Shown here piece after piece: positions 26,591 to 35,404 of a stretch of DNA of 64,000 bases. Under the pieces are notes generated by a model that saw only the letters and a program-made list of their open reading frames with translations, searched no databases and was not told the origin of the DNA. Source of the stretch: Colwellia sp. C1TZA3 (GTDB taxonomy: Bacteria > Pseudomonadota > Gammaproteobacteria > Enterobacterales > Alteromonadaceae). The stretch lies in NCBI RefSeq assembly GCF_007954265.1, contig NZ_VOLS01000007.1, positions 31,880-95,879 of the forward strand. The letters are read 5' to 3'. The stretch's first letter is position 1. The number at the start of each line of letters is the position of its first letter. The position numbers and the translations under genes are program-made.

Positions 26591-27355
26591 TTAGTACTCT
26601 GCTGGAGACAAGTCATATTGCTGTTTAATGGTTAATCGCTGCTCAGCAATATTATCAAAGGCTCGCTGGTAGGTTTGTAGTATTTGATCGGGTGTCTCGA
26701 TATTAAATGCCAAGTAATTACCGGTTTTATTGACCTGCCATACCTTCTCATAGACATTAGCATCTAAGTTGTTTTTTTTTGCTAAATGCTCAAAAGCATG
26801 AATAGAGGTAACCATCATATCTACACGGCCTGATTGCATCATTAAAAAGGCTTGTTCTAATTTTGAAATTTTTGCGATATTAGCGGCAGGAAAACCAACT
26901 TTATGCAGTGAAATGCCTGAAATATCACCTTTTACTGCGGCGACAGTATGATTAAACACTTGCTCTACGTTGGAGAAGTTAAAGTTTTTTGATTTTTTGG
27001 CAATTAAGACATGTGTAGAATGAAAAAAAGGCCCGACCCATTTAAATAGCTTTGCACGTGCTTGAGTTTTAGACATAGTAAATAAAGCGGTGTTATTTTT
27101 ATCTAAAGTAAATTTATAGCCGCGTGCCCATGGCACTAACAGCACTTCTTGTTCAGGTAGATTTAAATTCTTCCAGATAGCTTTTAGTGTATCTACTGAA
27201 ATGCCCTTTAGTTCATTATTAACTAAATAATTGGCTGGCGGGTAAACCTCGGTATAAAAGGTGATGTTTTCAATGGCTGATGGTGGTTGAAATGCCTTCA
27301 GTTGAGGAAGCACTAAAAAAAACAACAAAATAGCTTTTAAAATAAATTTTTGCAT
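26591..27355 (-). CDS. Periplasmic solute-binding protein, family 3 (amino-acid-binding-like)
   Basis: A 254-residue protein with a signal peptide (KFILKAILLFFLVLPQLKA). The body matches the SBP_bac_3 fold: ITFYTEVYPPANYLVNNELKGISVDTLKAIW at the start, then ALFTMSKTQARAKLFKWVGPF and a hinge around KGDISG. Such stand-alone proteins are common in marine gammaproteobacteria and may bind amino acids or act in signalling. No permease or ATPase gene is beside it, so it may not serve a classical ABC transporter. I chose the ATG at 27355; an upstream TTG at 27373 is unlikely. Confidence 0.85.
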   Translation of the reverse strand: MQKFILKAILLFFLVLPQLKAFQPPSAIENITFYTEVYPPANYLVNNELKGISVDTLKAIWKNLNLPEQEVLLVPWARGYKFTLDKNNTALFTMSKTQARAKLFKWVGPFFHSTHVLIAKKSKNFNFSNVEQVFNHTVAAVKGDISGISLHKVGFPAANIAKISKLEQAFLMMQSGRVDMMVTSIHAFEHLAKKNNLDANVYEKVWQVNKTGNYLAFNIETPDQILQTYQRAFDNIAEQRLTIKQQYDLSPAEY

Positions 27356-27747
27356 TAGAAAGATCAGTACCAAATCATCGGGGAATCATGATAGCAAAAA
27401 TTCTAATATTAATTAAGTTTAATTATGGAAATCAAGTTACTATAAGCTTAATTAGGCTCTGCTTGACCAAAGACCAAAGACTAACGACTAAAGATCTTGG
27501 ATTATAGCTAACCACGATTATATTTCTCTTGAGCGTTTATCTTCTGCTATGCCTGCACGCTATTTGTTAGCTAGAGAGTTTTTAGATGGGCGCTTAAAGA
27601 TTAATTTATATACTTATACCTATGCAATCGCAGAGGTTATTAATTAACTTGCTATAACTAAGTTGATGGCATAAGTGAGAACTTACAGCTGTATAAATCT
27701 TAAAACTGGCGGCTTGGTATAAGTGCATAAGCCGATTTTTTAGTGTT
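27356..27747. other. Intergenic region, no gene seen
   Basis: AT-rich DNA upstream of the binding-protein gene, containing its presumed promoter. There is a short tandem-like stretch (GACCAAAGACCAAAGACTAACGACTAAAG) near 27466-27494. No ORF stands out. Confidence 0.4.
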
Positions 27748-27909
27748 ATACCAATTTCATTAATTAGGTGGCCTACTTTATACGCAGTGAAAGTAGCCAA
27801 ATACTAGGCATTTATTTTAATAATTAGTTGTTCTAATGATTAAATAAATAACACAGTAGTTGGTGGTTTTAACTAGTAGAAATGATCAGATAATTAATGA
27901 GATTGGTAT
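27748..27909 (+). repeat. Interspersed repeat family C, copy C1
   Basis: A 162-bp element with ends ATACCAATTTCATTAATTAG and TTAATGAGATTGGTAT. Its core (AATAATTAGTTGTTCTAATG, AAATAAATAACAC) differs from families A and B. It directly abuts B2. Confidence 0.85.
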
Positions 27910-27910
27910 T

Positions 27911-28069
27911 ATACCAATCCCATTAAGTTATTGCTCACTTGTACTAGTTAAAATAGCTCAAGGCTGTGTTGCTCTCAATCCCAATAGCCAGCTATTGCTC
28001 AATCGAGCGCCTTACCTTGAGTTATTTTTCCTGCGCACAACAAGATCACAAACTTAATGGAACTGGTAT
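27911..28069 (+). repeat. Interspersed repeat family B, copy B2
   Basis: A 159-bp copy, ATACCAATCCCATTAAG ... CTTAATGGAACTGGTAT, almost identical to B3 and B4. It joins C1 through a 9-bp palindrome (GATTGGTAT/ATACCAATC). Confidence 0.9.
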
Positions 28070-28086
28070 TAGCTTAGTAATAGAGA

Positions 28087-28110
28087 CAAAAAAACCAGCT
28101 GATGGCTGGC
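28087..28110 (-). terminator. Terminator of the fldA operon
   Basis: On the reverse strand GCCAGCCATCAGCTGG forms a short GC stem followed by seven T residues, about 35 bases after the flavodoxin stop codon. Confidence 0.8.
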
Positions 28111-28144
28111 TCTTTCAATAAAATGTAGCTTGCGACTTTACAAT

Positions 28145-28672
28145 TTAGTCTGCTAATTCAGCTAAACAAAGTTCATCGTAAATTTGCTTAACCCAAGTAT
28201 CAACACGCTCAGCAGTTAGTTCAGGCTGGCGGTCTTCATCAATACACAAACCGATGAAGTTGTTTTCGTCAACTAAGCCTTTTGAGGCTTCAAACTCATA
28301 ACCTTTGGTTGGCCAGTTACCAACAATAACAGCACCTTTTGACTCGACGATATCACGCAATGGCTCCATCGCATCACAGAAGTACTCAGAGTAATCTTCT
28401 TGATCGCCTAAACCAAATATGGCCACCAGTTTGTCAGTGAAATCAATTTCTTCTAATTCAGGTAAGAAGTCATCCCAGTCACATTGGTTTTCGCCATAAT
28501 ACCAGGTAGGAATACCTAAAATTATTAAGTCGAACTCAGCGATTTCTTCTTTGGTACTTTTGGCGATATCTCTAACATCGACAAGGCTTTTACCCAATTT
28601 TTTTTGGATCATTTTACCTACGGCTTCGGTGTTACCTGTGTCACTTCCGAAAAATAAACCTACAATTGCCAT
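28145..28672 (-). CDS. fldA: Long-chain flavodoxin I
   Basis: A 175-residue FMN-binding electron carrier; the length fits long-chain flavodoxins. The phosphate-binding loop GLFFGSDTGNTEAVG, the aromatic FMN stack around TWYYGENQCDWDD, and the GLGDQEDYSEYFCDA loop are all present. It donates electrons to enzymes such as IspG/IspH, BioB and MetH. The ATG at 28672 gives the standard MAIVGLFFG start. Gene order fldA, ybfE, (DUF2788), ybfF, seqA, pgm matches enteric bacteria with one insertion. In many species fldA is iron/Fur controlled, but I saw no clear site here. Confidence 0.96.
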   Translation of the reverse strand: MAIVGLFFGSDTGNTEAVGKMIQKKLGKSLVDVRDIAKSTKEEIAEFDLIILGIPTWYYGENQCDWDDFLPELEEIDFTDKLVAIFGLGDQEDYSEYFCDAMEPLRDIVESKGAVIVGNWPTKGYEFEASKGLVDENNFIGLCIDEDRQPELTAERVDTWVKQIYDELCLAELAD

Positions 28673-28695
28673 CAATTTAACCTTTTTATAGCTAA

Positions 28696-28983
28696 CTAAA
28701 CTTCAATATCGTTGGCATCAAGCGACTGAACTAATAGGGCTTCTATTAACTCACTTCGACTAACACCTTTATCATTTGCTAAAGCGTCTAATCGTTCATA
28801 TACATCTTGATGTAATTTAAACTCTATACGCTTTAAGCCATTGTTCTTATCGCGCTTGACCTGATTGCGTTTGTTTATTTTTACTTGCACGCTGCGTGAA
28901 TGAGGGTTCGTTTTTGGTCGCCCCGGTCGCTTTTCATCGCTAAATAAGTCAATGGTCGTTAAATCTGCTACTTCTTTTGCCAT
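28696..28983 (-). CDS. ybfE: YbfE-family ribbon-helix-helix protein (LexA-regulated in E. coli)
   Basis: A 95-residue basic protein with a Lys/Arg-rich centre and a C-terminal ribbon-helix-helix (RIEFKLHQDVYERLDALANDKGVSRSELIEALL). That region should bind DNA as a dimer. The GRPKTNPHSRSVQVKINKRNQ segment is typical of YbfE, which lies beside fldA in E. coli and is known there as an SOS (LexA) target. It is 23 bases upstream of fldA and 12 bases after the DUF2788 gene, so co-transcribed. I found no convincing LexA box before the first gene of the unit. Confidence 0.9.
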   Translation of the reverse strand: MAKEVADLTTIDLFSDEKRPGRPKTNPHSRSVQVKINKRNQVKRDKNNGLKRIEFKLHQDVYERLDALANDKGVSRSELIEALLVQSLDANDIEV

Positions 28984-28995
28984 TTTATTACTTAC

Positions 28996-29217
28996 TTATC
29001 CAACGCCTTGGCTTTCCCAAATAAACTGAATGATGCCTTTTGCGATAAATCCAGCACACCCTAAAAATAATACAAAATAAACAACTATCTTTCCCATCTT
29101 AGGTACATCGTTTTTTTTCATCACATCATGCATTGATAAGCCAATGAAAATAAAGATAAAAGCAAAAAATAAATTTAGCCCGATAGTTTCAATTAATTCG
29201 AAGTGTTCTGCTAACAT
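28996..29217 (-). CDS. DUF2788 small membrane protein
   Basis: A 73-residue protein with two hydrophobic helices (about residues 12-30 and 44-65) split by a charged loop (HDVMKKNDVPKMGK). It matches DUF2788, a small inner-membrane family seen between ybfE and ybfF in Alteromonadales and relatives. Function is unknown. It is the first gene of the fldA transcription unit, with a ~190-base promoter gap to ybfF. Confidence 0.85.
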   Translation of the reverse strand: MLAEHFELIETIGLNLFFAFIFIFIGLSMHDVMKKNDVPKMGKIVVYFVLFLGCAGFIAKGIIQFIWESQGVG

Positions 29218-29404
29218 ATTTAACCCTAAAATTTTCAGGGCGCACTATAGCATATTACGGCTTTTAAAGACATTATTTTTGTTACCTGAGTAACCGCTTT
29301 GCCAGCATTTTTTTGCTATTTTGGCGCCTGTGAGTCTGATCATAAAATAATTTTATCACGCTAATTATATAAAGTTATACTGTTTGCTATCAGCGCTAGA
29401 TCAA

Positions 29405-30172
29405 TTAATTTGTTAAAAAACCTTCAACGCTGCGATTAAAGGCGACAGTTTTTTCAGCATGTAACCAATGTCCTGCACCTTGAATAATGCGGGCACGGCT
29501 GTGTGGAAATAAGCGTAATATTTCTGTGCGGTGTTCTGGCAATATATAGTCAGAATTAGCCCCTTTGATAAACAAGGTTGGCCCTTGATAGCTATGGCTG
29601 CCTTGATAAGTTTTCATTATTTTTGGATAGTTTTTTGCGATGTATTCAAGATTACATTTAAAAGAAAACTGACCCTTTTCGCTGCTTAAATTGCGCAGTA
29701 AAAATTGTCGCACGCTTAGGTTATCAACATATCGACTGAGCTGTTTATCAGCGTCTTTACGTTGTTTTATTGTGGCAAAGTCAAGCGACTTTAAGCCGGC
29801 AATAATTTGGTGATGGTGCGGTGGGTACTCAGCTGGGGCAATATCAGCTACGATTAACTTTTCAACTAGCGCTGGCGCAGTAAGGGCTAATTCCATGGCT
29901 ATTTTTCCGCCCATAGAATGCCCTAGTACTACGGCACTTTCTATGGCTAGGTGCTGCATAATATCAACCATGTCTTGTGCCATGGTTGAGTAGTCCATGA
30001 CACTATCGTGAAATGAGTCGCCATGGTTACGGACATCAACACTGGTTACTCGATAATTTTCCGCTAAGGCCTTTGCCACCATATTAAGGTTTTCTAGGCG
30101 GCCAAATAAACCGTGTATAAGGATAATGTCTTTACCGTTGCCAGATTGTTGATAGTTTAAAAGCTTCGCCAT
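29405..30172 (-). CDS. ybfF: YbfF-family alpha/beta hydrolase (esterase)
   Basis: A 255-residue cytoplasmic alpha/beta hydrolase. The oxyanion region HGLFGRLENL, nucleophile elbow GHSMGGK (Ser near residue 95), acid residue near KGANSDYI, and the final His in GAGHWLHAEK make a complete triad. The E. coli homologue hydrolyses short acyl esters and acyl-CoA in vitro; the natural substrate is uncertain. It is divergent from seqA, as in E. coli. A G9 run (30199-30207) and heptamer repeats lie in the shared upstream region. Confidence 0.93.
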   Translation of the reverse strand: MAKLLNYQQSGNGKDIILIHGLFGRLENLNMVAKALAENYRVTSVDVRNHGDSFHDSVMDYSTMAQDMVDIMQHLAIESAVVLGHSMGGKIAMELALTAPALVEKLIVADIAPAEYPPHHHQIIAGLKSLDFATIKQRKDADKQLSRYVDNLSVRQFLLRNLSSEKGQFSFKCNLEYIAKNYPKIMKTYQGSHSYQGPTLFIKGANSDYILPEHRTEILRLFPHSRARIIQGAGHWLHAEKTVAFNRSVEGFLTN

Positions 30173-30198
30173 TGCGGTCTCTTATAGGGTTATTTAAA

Positions 30199-30207
30199 GG
30201 GGGGGGG
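30199..30207. repeat. G9 homopolymer upstream of ybfF
   Basis: Nine G residues in a row in an otherwise AT-rich intergenic region, about 27 bases before the ybfF start codon. Length may be unstable. Confidence 0.85.
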
Positions 30208-30301
30208 AATTACGCTTATTTTTACATTTTGAGGCGATAAGATCCAAATTAAATTTGTTTCAAATATAGTGGTGTATGAATTTAAATGCCTGGATTATTA
30301 T

Positions 30302-30343
30302 GGCTAATGGCTAATGGCTAATGGCTAATGGCTAATGGCTAAT
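30302..30343. repeat. Six tandem copies of the heptamer GGCTAAT
   Basis: Six perfect 7-bp units lie in the ybfF-seqA divergent region. Like the TGATGAC array near hflX, the period is seven bases. Confidence 0.92.
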
Positions 30344-30474
30344 AGTTAATTTTAATAGCTTAACCACGGGCTTTTTGAAAAATATTTCCATCATTTGTTA
30401 ATCCTCTATAGAGACTTATTATTAACGCAAGTATAATCTTGCCGCGATCTATCATAATTTTCCTAGGGTCATTA

Positions 30475-31026
30475 ATGAAAAACATCGAAATAGATGAAGA
30501 ACTTTATCAACACATTGCCTCAAATACCCAATACATTGGCGAAAGTGCATCGTCGATATTACGGCGTTTAATTAACTTACCAAGCCAAAACAATGCTGAG
30601 GTTGTTACGGCAGCTAAAGTAGAACTTGTTGAAAAAATTGTAGAAGCAGTTGTTGAAGAGCCAGTAGTAGAGGTAACGGTTGATGTTAATGGTTCAGTAT
30701 TTCATTACATCAATAGAGAAGAGTTGGCTATGCAGCGTGGCGCTGTTGGTCGATTCTTATTGGTATTAGCGGCATTACATCGGGTGCATGGCCAGCGTTT
30801 TTCAGTCGCTTGTCAGATCAGAGGTCGTGACCGTCTATATTTTGCGGACAGTGAAGCTGAATTAGTGGCCAGTGGCAGTAGTACCAAGCCTCGTCAGATC
30901 CCAGAAAGCCCATTTTGGGTGATTACCAATTCAAACACGACCCGTAAAAAAATGATGTTAACTGAAGTCAGTCGAGCATTAGGCTATAACGAGCAAGATG
31001 TAGAAGACATTCGCGATTTACTTTAG
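30475..31026 (+). CDS. seqA: Negative modulator of replication initiation SeqA
   Basis: A 183-residue SeqA. It binds hemimethylated GATC sites behind the fork, sequesters oriC and limits re-initiation. The N-terminal oligomerisation motif [19 protein letters not shown] is classical, followed by a ribbon-helix-like SASSILRRL. After a Val/Glu-rich linker comes the C-terminal DNA-binding domain ([38 protein letters not shown]). The ATG at 30475 is preferred over an upstream in-frame start at 30439 because it matches the conserved N-terminus. pgm lies 94 bases downstream, as in E. coli. Confidence 0.96.
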   Translation: MKNIEIDEELYQHIASNTQYIGESASSILRRLINLPSQNNAEVVTAAKVELVEKIVEAVVEEPVVEVTVDVNGSVFHYINREELAMQRGAVGRFLLVLAALHRVHGQRFSVACQIRGRDRLYFADSEAELVASGSSTKPRQIPESPFWVITNSNTTRKKMMLTEVSRALGYNEQDVEDIRDLL

Positions 31027-31120
31027 TTATCGTGGTTATTTAACTCGCGATTAACTAATGATTAGCTTGTGATTAAGTAACGTACACCGCTTAAATTTTT
31101 ATCAGGGATAAGGAAATTAA

Positions 31121-32767
31121 ATGACCATTCATCAACATGCAGGCAAACTAGCAAGACCGATAGATAGAATTAACATTGGTCGTTTAGTTAGCGATTATTT
31201 TTTACAAACACCAAATGTTGAGATTGCTGAGCAAAAAGTTACTTTTGGTACTTCAGGGCATCGTGGTAATGCCAGTAAATTAAGCTTCAATCAGCAGCAT
31301 ATTGAAGCTATTTGTCAGGCGGTAGCTGAATATCGTTTAGCGCAAGGCTTTAATGGGCCACTTTATTTAGGTAAAGATACCCATGCGTTATCTGAACCGG
31401 CCTTTGCTTCTGCTATTTCTGTATTAATCGCCAATAATGTCCCTGTTGTTATTCAAGACGATGATGGCTTTACGCCAACACCAGTTATTTCACGGTTGAT
31501 TATTGTCCATAATAAAACCCAGTCTAGCCAAGCTGATGGTTTGATCATCACGCCTTCGCATAATCCACCAAGCGATGGTGGCATTAAATATAATCCTCCT
31601 CATGGTGGTCCAGCCGAAGGTGAAATAACTCAAGTTATTGAACAACGTGCGAACGACATTATTGCTAATAAATTGCTTGCTGTTAAACGTCTTGATTATA
31701 GCCAAGCACTAAAATCTGCATTACTGACTCGCGAAGACTTTATCACTTTTTATGTTGAACAATTAAGCCAGGTTGTCGATATGGAGGCGATTGCAAAAGC
31801 AGGTGTACATATTGGTGTCGACCCTTTAGGCGGTTCAGGTATTCATTATTGGCCGGTAATCGCTAAAAAATATGCTTTGAAATTAGACATAGTCAATCCG
31901 GTAGTTGATGCCAGTTTTGCTTTTATGCCGTTAGATAAAGATGGCAAAATTCGTATGGATTGTTCATCACCTTATGCCATGGCAGGCTTAATTGCCTTGA
32001 AAGACAAGTTTGATATTGCCGTAGGCAACGACCCTGATTTTGATCGCCACGGTATTGTCACCAAAAGCGGTGGTTTGATGAACCCTAATCATTACCTAGC
32101 GGTGTCTATCCACTATTTAATGACCCATAGAGCTTGGCCTAAAACCTGTAAAATAGGTAAAACACTAGTCTCTAGTTCGCTAATTGACCGCGTTGCCAAG
32201 CTTATCGACCGTCCGCTTTCAGAAGTACCTGTTGGTTTTAAATGGTTTGTTGATGGTTTACATGATGCTAGCTATGCCTTTGGTGGTGAAGAAAGTGCAG
32301 GTGCAACCTTTATCGCCCGTGACGGCAGTTGTTGGACCACTGACAAAGACGGTTTTGTAATGACTTTGCTAGCGGCTGAAATGCTTGCTGTTACTGGAAA
32401 AGACCCTTATCAATTATATCAAGAACTTGCACAGCAACTAGGCGAACCTTGCTATGGTCGTGTTGAAGCAGTCGCTAACTTGCAGCAAAAGCGAGTACTT
32501 ACTTCGCTAACAGCGGGTGCTATTACTACTGATGTGTTAGCTGGTGAAAAAATCAGCCAAATATTGTCACATGCGCCTGGTAACAATGCCGCTATTGGTG
32601 GCATTAAAGTGTGTACTGAAAACGGTTGGTTTGCTGCTCGCCCGTCAGGCACTGAAGATATTTATAAAATATACGCAGAAAGTTTTATTGATGATGCGCA
32701 TTTACAGTTAATTATTAGCGATGCACAAAAACTTGTCAGCGCTGCCTTTGTTGCTGCTGGTTTGTAG
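31121..32767 (+). CDS. pgm: Phosphoglucomutase (alpha-D-glucose phosphate-specific)
   Basis: A 548-residue enzyme interconverting glucose-1-phosphate and glucose-6-phosphate, for glycogen and UDP-glucose metabolism. The phosphoserine loop is ITPSHNPPSDGGIKYNPPHGG, the metal loop is NDPDFDRHGI, and the sugar-binding loop is FGGEESAGATF. The phosphate-binding loop near the C-terminus is RPSGTEDIYKIYAESF. Length matches the bacterial PGM family. It has a GGATAAGGA ribosome site and probably forms an operon with seqA; a hairpin terminator follows. Confidence 0.97.
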   Translation: MTIHQHAGKLARPIDRINIGRLVSDYFLQTPNVEIAEQKVTFGTSGHRGNASKLSFNQQHIEAICQAVAEYRLAQGFNGPLYLGKDTHALSEPAFASAISVLIANNVPVVIQDDDGFTPTPVISRLIIVHNKTQSSQADGLIITPSHNPPSDGGIKYNPPHGGPAEGEITQVIEQRANDIIANKLLAVKRLDYSQALKSALLTREDFITFYVEQLSQVVDMEAIAKAGVHIGVDPLGGSGIHYWPVIAKKYALKLDIVNPVVDASFAFMPLDKDGKIRMDCSSPYAMAGLIALKDKFDIAVGNDPDFDRHGIVTKSGGLMNPNHYLAVSIHYLMTHRAWPKTCKIGKTLVSSSLIDRVAKLIDRPLSEVPVGFKWFVDGLHDASYAFGGEESAGATFIARDGSCWTTDKDGFVMTLLAAEMLAVTGKDPYQLYQELAQQLGEPCYGRVEAVANLQQKRVLTSLTAGAITTDVLAGEKISQILSHAPGNNAAIGGIKVCTENGWFAARPSGTEDIYKIYAESFIDDAHLQLIISDAQKLVSAAFVAAGL

Positions 32768-32810
32768 CACTAGCATAAAATACGGTTGAAATATGGCTAG
32801 CATGGTGTTG

Positions 32811-32837
32811 AATAAAGCTGCTAACGGCAGCTTTATT
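32811..32837 (+). terminator. Terminator after pgm
   Basis: An 11-bp stem AATAAAGCTGC / GCAGCTTTATT with a 5-nt loop. The T-run is short (TTTATT), so strength is uncertain. Confidence 0.65.
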
Positions 32838-33139
32838 CGGCGTTGTGTTATTCTAATATTTACTTATTATTTTTTGCTACAAGATATTTCCAATCAAAGA
32901 TCATGAAATTTTATGCGTTGTTTTCTGTTCTTATAATATTAAGCAGACGTCAAGGTAGTTTTATTTACGCCCAGTGTATTATCAAGTATCGTGGTGGCAA
33001 TTAAGACTGATATAATGAGCTTTAATATTGCTCAATCGATTATAAATAAATAAATAAATAAATAAAAATAACAACAATCAGTTAGTCATCGAGATATTAC
33101 GTATCTAGCTATTGATATATTCTCAGTAATGGAAATTAA
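32838..33139 (+). other. Promoter region of the globin/GGDEF pair
   Basis: About 300 bases without a gene. It includes the tandem tetramer AAAT/TAAA repeats at about 33044-33068 and a GGAAATTAA ribosome region before the globin ATG. Confidence 0.4.
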
Positions 33140-33502
33140 ATGACGTCAATCAATTATTTTGAAAAATATGGTGGCTTTGCCACTTTATATCCTCTTGTCG
33201 GTGAGTTTTACGATGCGGTTTTAGAGTCAGATATTGTCGCTTACATTTTTGAACCTATTGGCATGGAAAGGTTAATTGAGCACCAAACCAAATATTTGGC
33301 GGCTATGATGGGTGGCCCAGGTGAATATGATGATGAAAAGCTCAAATCAGCTCATAGTCAATTTAAGATCACTGAAACTGAATGGAATGAAGTTGTCGGA
33401 ATTTTTATCGCTACATTGAACAATTTTAAAGTTGAAGCAGACGACATCAAAACCTTAGCTAGCTTGATAGCGGCTCGAAAACCGTTAATTGTTGCGGAAT
33501 AA
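33140..33502 (+). CDS. Truncated haemoglobin (group I/N-like)
   Basis: A 120-residue 2-on-2 globin. The KYGGFATLYPLVGEFYDAVL helix A/B region, a B10-type aromatic near Phe23/Tyr24, an EHQTKYLAAMMGGPG E-helix and the proximal His72 in SAHSQFKIT are visible. Such globins bind O2 or NO for detoxification or sensing. The downstream GGDEF gene starts four bases after its stop, so the two are co-translated. The pair may be a two-protein haem-controlled diguanylate cyclase (inference). Confidence 0.92.
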   Translation: MTSINYFEKYGGFATLYPLVGEFYDAVLESDIVAYIFEPIGMERLIEHQTKYLAAMMGGPGEYDDEKLKSAHSQFKITETEWNEVVGIFIATLNNFKVEADDIKTLASLIAARKPLIVAE

Positions 33503-33506
33503 TAAT

Positions 33507-34442
33507 ATGGGCTTTGATTTATTAAATAAATTAAACATTGTCGTAGCAATATGTGACAGGCAAACATTGATGCCTTCTTATTCGAGTAGCAAATTTAAGG
33601 CGATGATAGGAGCATGTGGTGAGGCTATTTTCAACCTATTTGAGAGCAAAGATAAACAATTTTCTAGAGAGAAAGTCTTAACTGTAGATGCACAAAATCC
33701 TTATGAATTTGTAATACAATTAAAAGATGATCGCACGCGTAAAACCATTAAAGTTACCATTAGTGATTATTGTAAAGAGCAATTAATGATTGTGGGTCAG
33801 GACATAAGCGAATTAAAGAAACTAGAATACTCATTACAGTCTTATGCGTCTATTATGGAGACACAAGAAAAAAGCCTAATTAAAATGGCCTATACCGACT
33901 CACTAACCGGTATTGCCAATCGTCGAGCTATGTTTAAAAAATTTAATGAATACATTGAATACCAAAACCAAGATAATATTAATGTTTCTCTATGTGTACT
34001 CGATATTGATCATTTCAAGCAGTTTAATGACATTTATGGTCATGAATTTGGTGATGATGTACTTAAATCTTTTGCCGAGAAGGTTACGCTAGCATTAGAT
34101 GATGACTGCTATTTTGCCCGTATTGGCGGAGAAGAATTTTGTGTATTGAGTTACACACGTAATAGCGTAGAGTTAAATACGCTGATTCATAACGTTTTAG
34201 ATTCAATAAAATTTTCCGAGATACTAACACCAGAAAAAAATATTACTCAAATTAGTTTTAGTGCCGGTATTGTTGAGTATACAAAACATGGTACGACTTT
34301 AGATGAACTACTAAGCAACGCCGATAAAGCCTTATACTTTGCTAAAGCAACTGGGCGTGGTCAAGTTATTTCTTTTTCAACAGACTTACTTGCAAAACAT
34401 GAAGCCACATTAACGGCTAAATTTCGAGAAACAAAGCGTTGA
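33507..34442 (+). CDS. GGDEF-domain diguanylate cyclase coupled to the globin
   Basis: A 311-residue cytoplasmic protein. The N-terminal ~110 residues look like a degenerate PAS-type sensor (FDLLNKLNIVVAICDRQTL). A short coiled coil (about 113-128) follows, then a complete GGDEF domain (about 135-300) with active-site GGEEF at 207-211, DSLTGIANRRAMF and SFSAGIVEY. The upstream RxxD inhibitory site is absent, so product feedback may be lost. The ATG at 33507 is used; a TTG at 33489 would overlap the globin gene. No EAL domain is present, so it should synthesise c-di-GMP. Confidence 0.93.
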   Translation: MGFDLLNKLNIVVAICDRQTLMPSYSSSKFKAMIGACGEAIFNLFESKDKQFSREKVLTVDAQNPYEFVIQLKDDRTRKTIKVTISDYCKEQLMIVGQDISELKKLEYSLQSYASIMETQEKSLIKMAYTDSLTGIANRRAMFKKFNEYIEYQNQDNINVSLCVLDIDHFKQFNDIYGHEFGDDVLKSFAEKVTLALDDDCYFARIGGEEFCVLSYTRNSVELNTLIHNVLDSIKFSEILTPEKNITQISFSAGIVEYTKHGTTLDELLSNADKALYFAKATGRGQVISFSTDLLAKHEATLTAKFRETKR

Positions 34443-34871
34443 GTTATTTATCGCTATCGGTGATGAAATTTTAATTTTCAACCACTTTGAACAGGCTTTT
34501 GTTACCAAGTTAAAATCATAGTGATATTAAACTCAGCTTTTTTCAATGTTATTTTACACAATAGCACGATAAGAATAAGCCGAGTAAGTGATAAGAACTG
34601 GCCTTAAAAATCAACAGTAATGATCGCTATTGAACCATCTGTACAAATGCCACTTTAATTAATTGCATCGGCCATTTACCAATAGAACAGTTATGCTACG
34701 AAAATTTACTGATCTTTAATAAGCAAAGTGAAACCATAAAATAGTCATTGATATGACGGCATAAATTATCAAAAGCACGGCTTGTTAATTAGCCAAGTGA
34801 TAAAGTCTCACCTGAGTACAAAGCGGCTGTTAACTCTCTTCAACATCACTCTAACTAAAGATTAGTTTAAT
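34443..34871. other. Gene-free stretch between the GGDEF gene and repeat A3
   Basis: About 430 bases of AT-rich DNA. Stop codons occur in all frames and I see no gene or RNA. The whole gap to the Rho paralogue is 962 bases. Confidence 0.4.
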
Positions 34872-35012
34872 ATGAAAGTTAATCACAATATAAACGCTGT
34901 TTTACCACCTACTGTATTTTATGACATTAAGCGTCAGCTGGTAAAAAGCTCGTTCTGTAATCATACTGCTGACCTTTTTACTTTACGACACACTAGTATA
35001 ATACCAATTTGA
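34872..35012 (+). CDS. 46-codon ORF ending inside repeat A3
   Basis: An ATG-started ORF (MKVNHNINAVLPPTVFYDIK ...) whose last four codons, including the stop, lie in the start of repeat element A3. It has no good ribosome site and I recognise no family. It may be chance, or a small gene whose end was replaced by the repeat. Confidence 0.2.
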   Translation: MKVNHNINAVLPPTVFYDIKRQLVKSSFCNHTADLFTLRHTSIIPI

Positions 35013-35162
35013 TTAATTAAGTGATCTACTTTTTCATGAGGAAAAATGGACAAATACAAGGCATAAAATTTAGTAAGTAGTTATTCTACTTATAAATTTT
35101 ATAACGCAGTAGTTATTCATTTTAACCATTAAAAATGAGCAGGTAATTAATCAACTTGGTAT
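35001..35162 (+). repeat. Interspersed repeat family A, copy A3
   Basis: A 162-bp copy with intact ends, nearly identical to A1 over the whole length. Confidence 0.9.
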
Positions 35163-35404
35163 AACCACGTTGGCAGTAGGGCAAGTAGGGCGGTCGTGCT
35201 TTAAGCTTAATGTAGGCTTCGCGTTGAAAGACACCGGCTGAAAATATTCATCAATTTCTTTAATGGGTTAATCACGATTGTTAATAAAATATAACCCAAT
35301 CAGGCAGCTAATCTTCTACGGTTAATATATACCCACTTAGTTGCGTTAGACTAAAATGCAGACGTTAAAGAACACTTAACTCTTTAAAGCTATAAAGCGA
35401 TATC

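Noticed and set aside
27606..28057. Small ORFs on both strands near 27.6-28.1 kb
   Set aside because: They are made of repeat elements C1 and B2.
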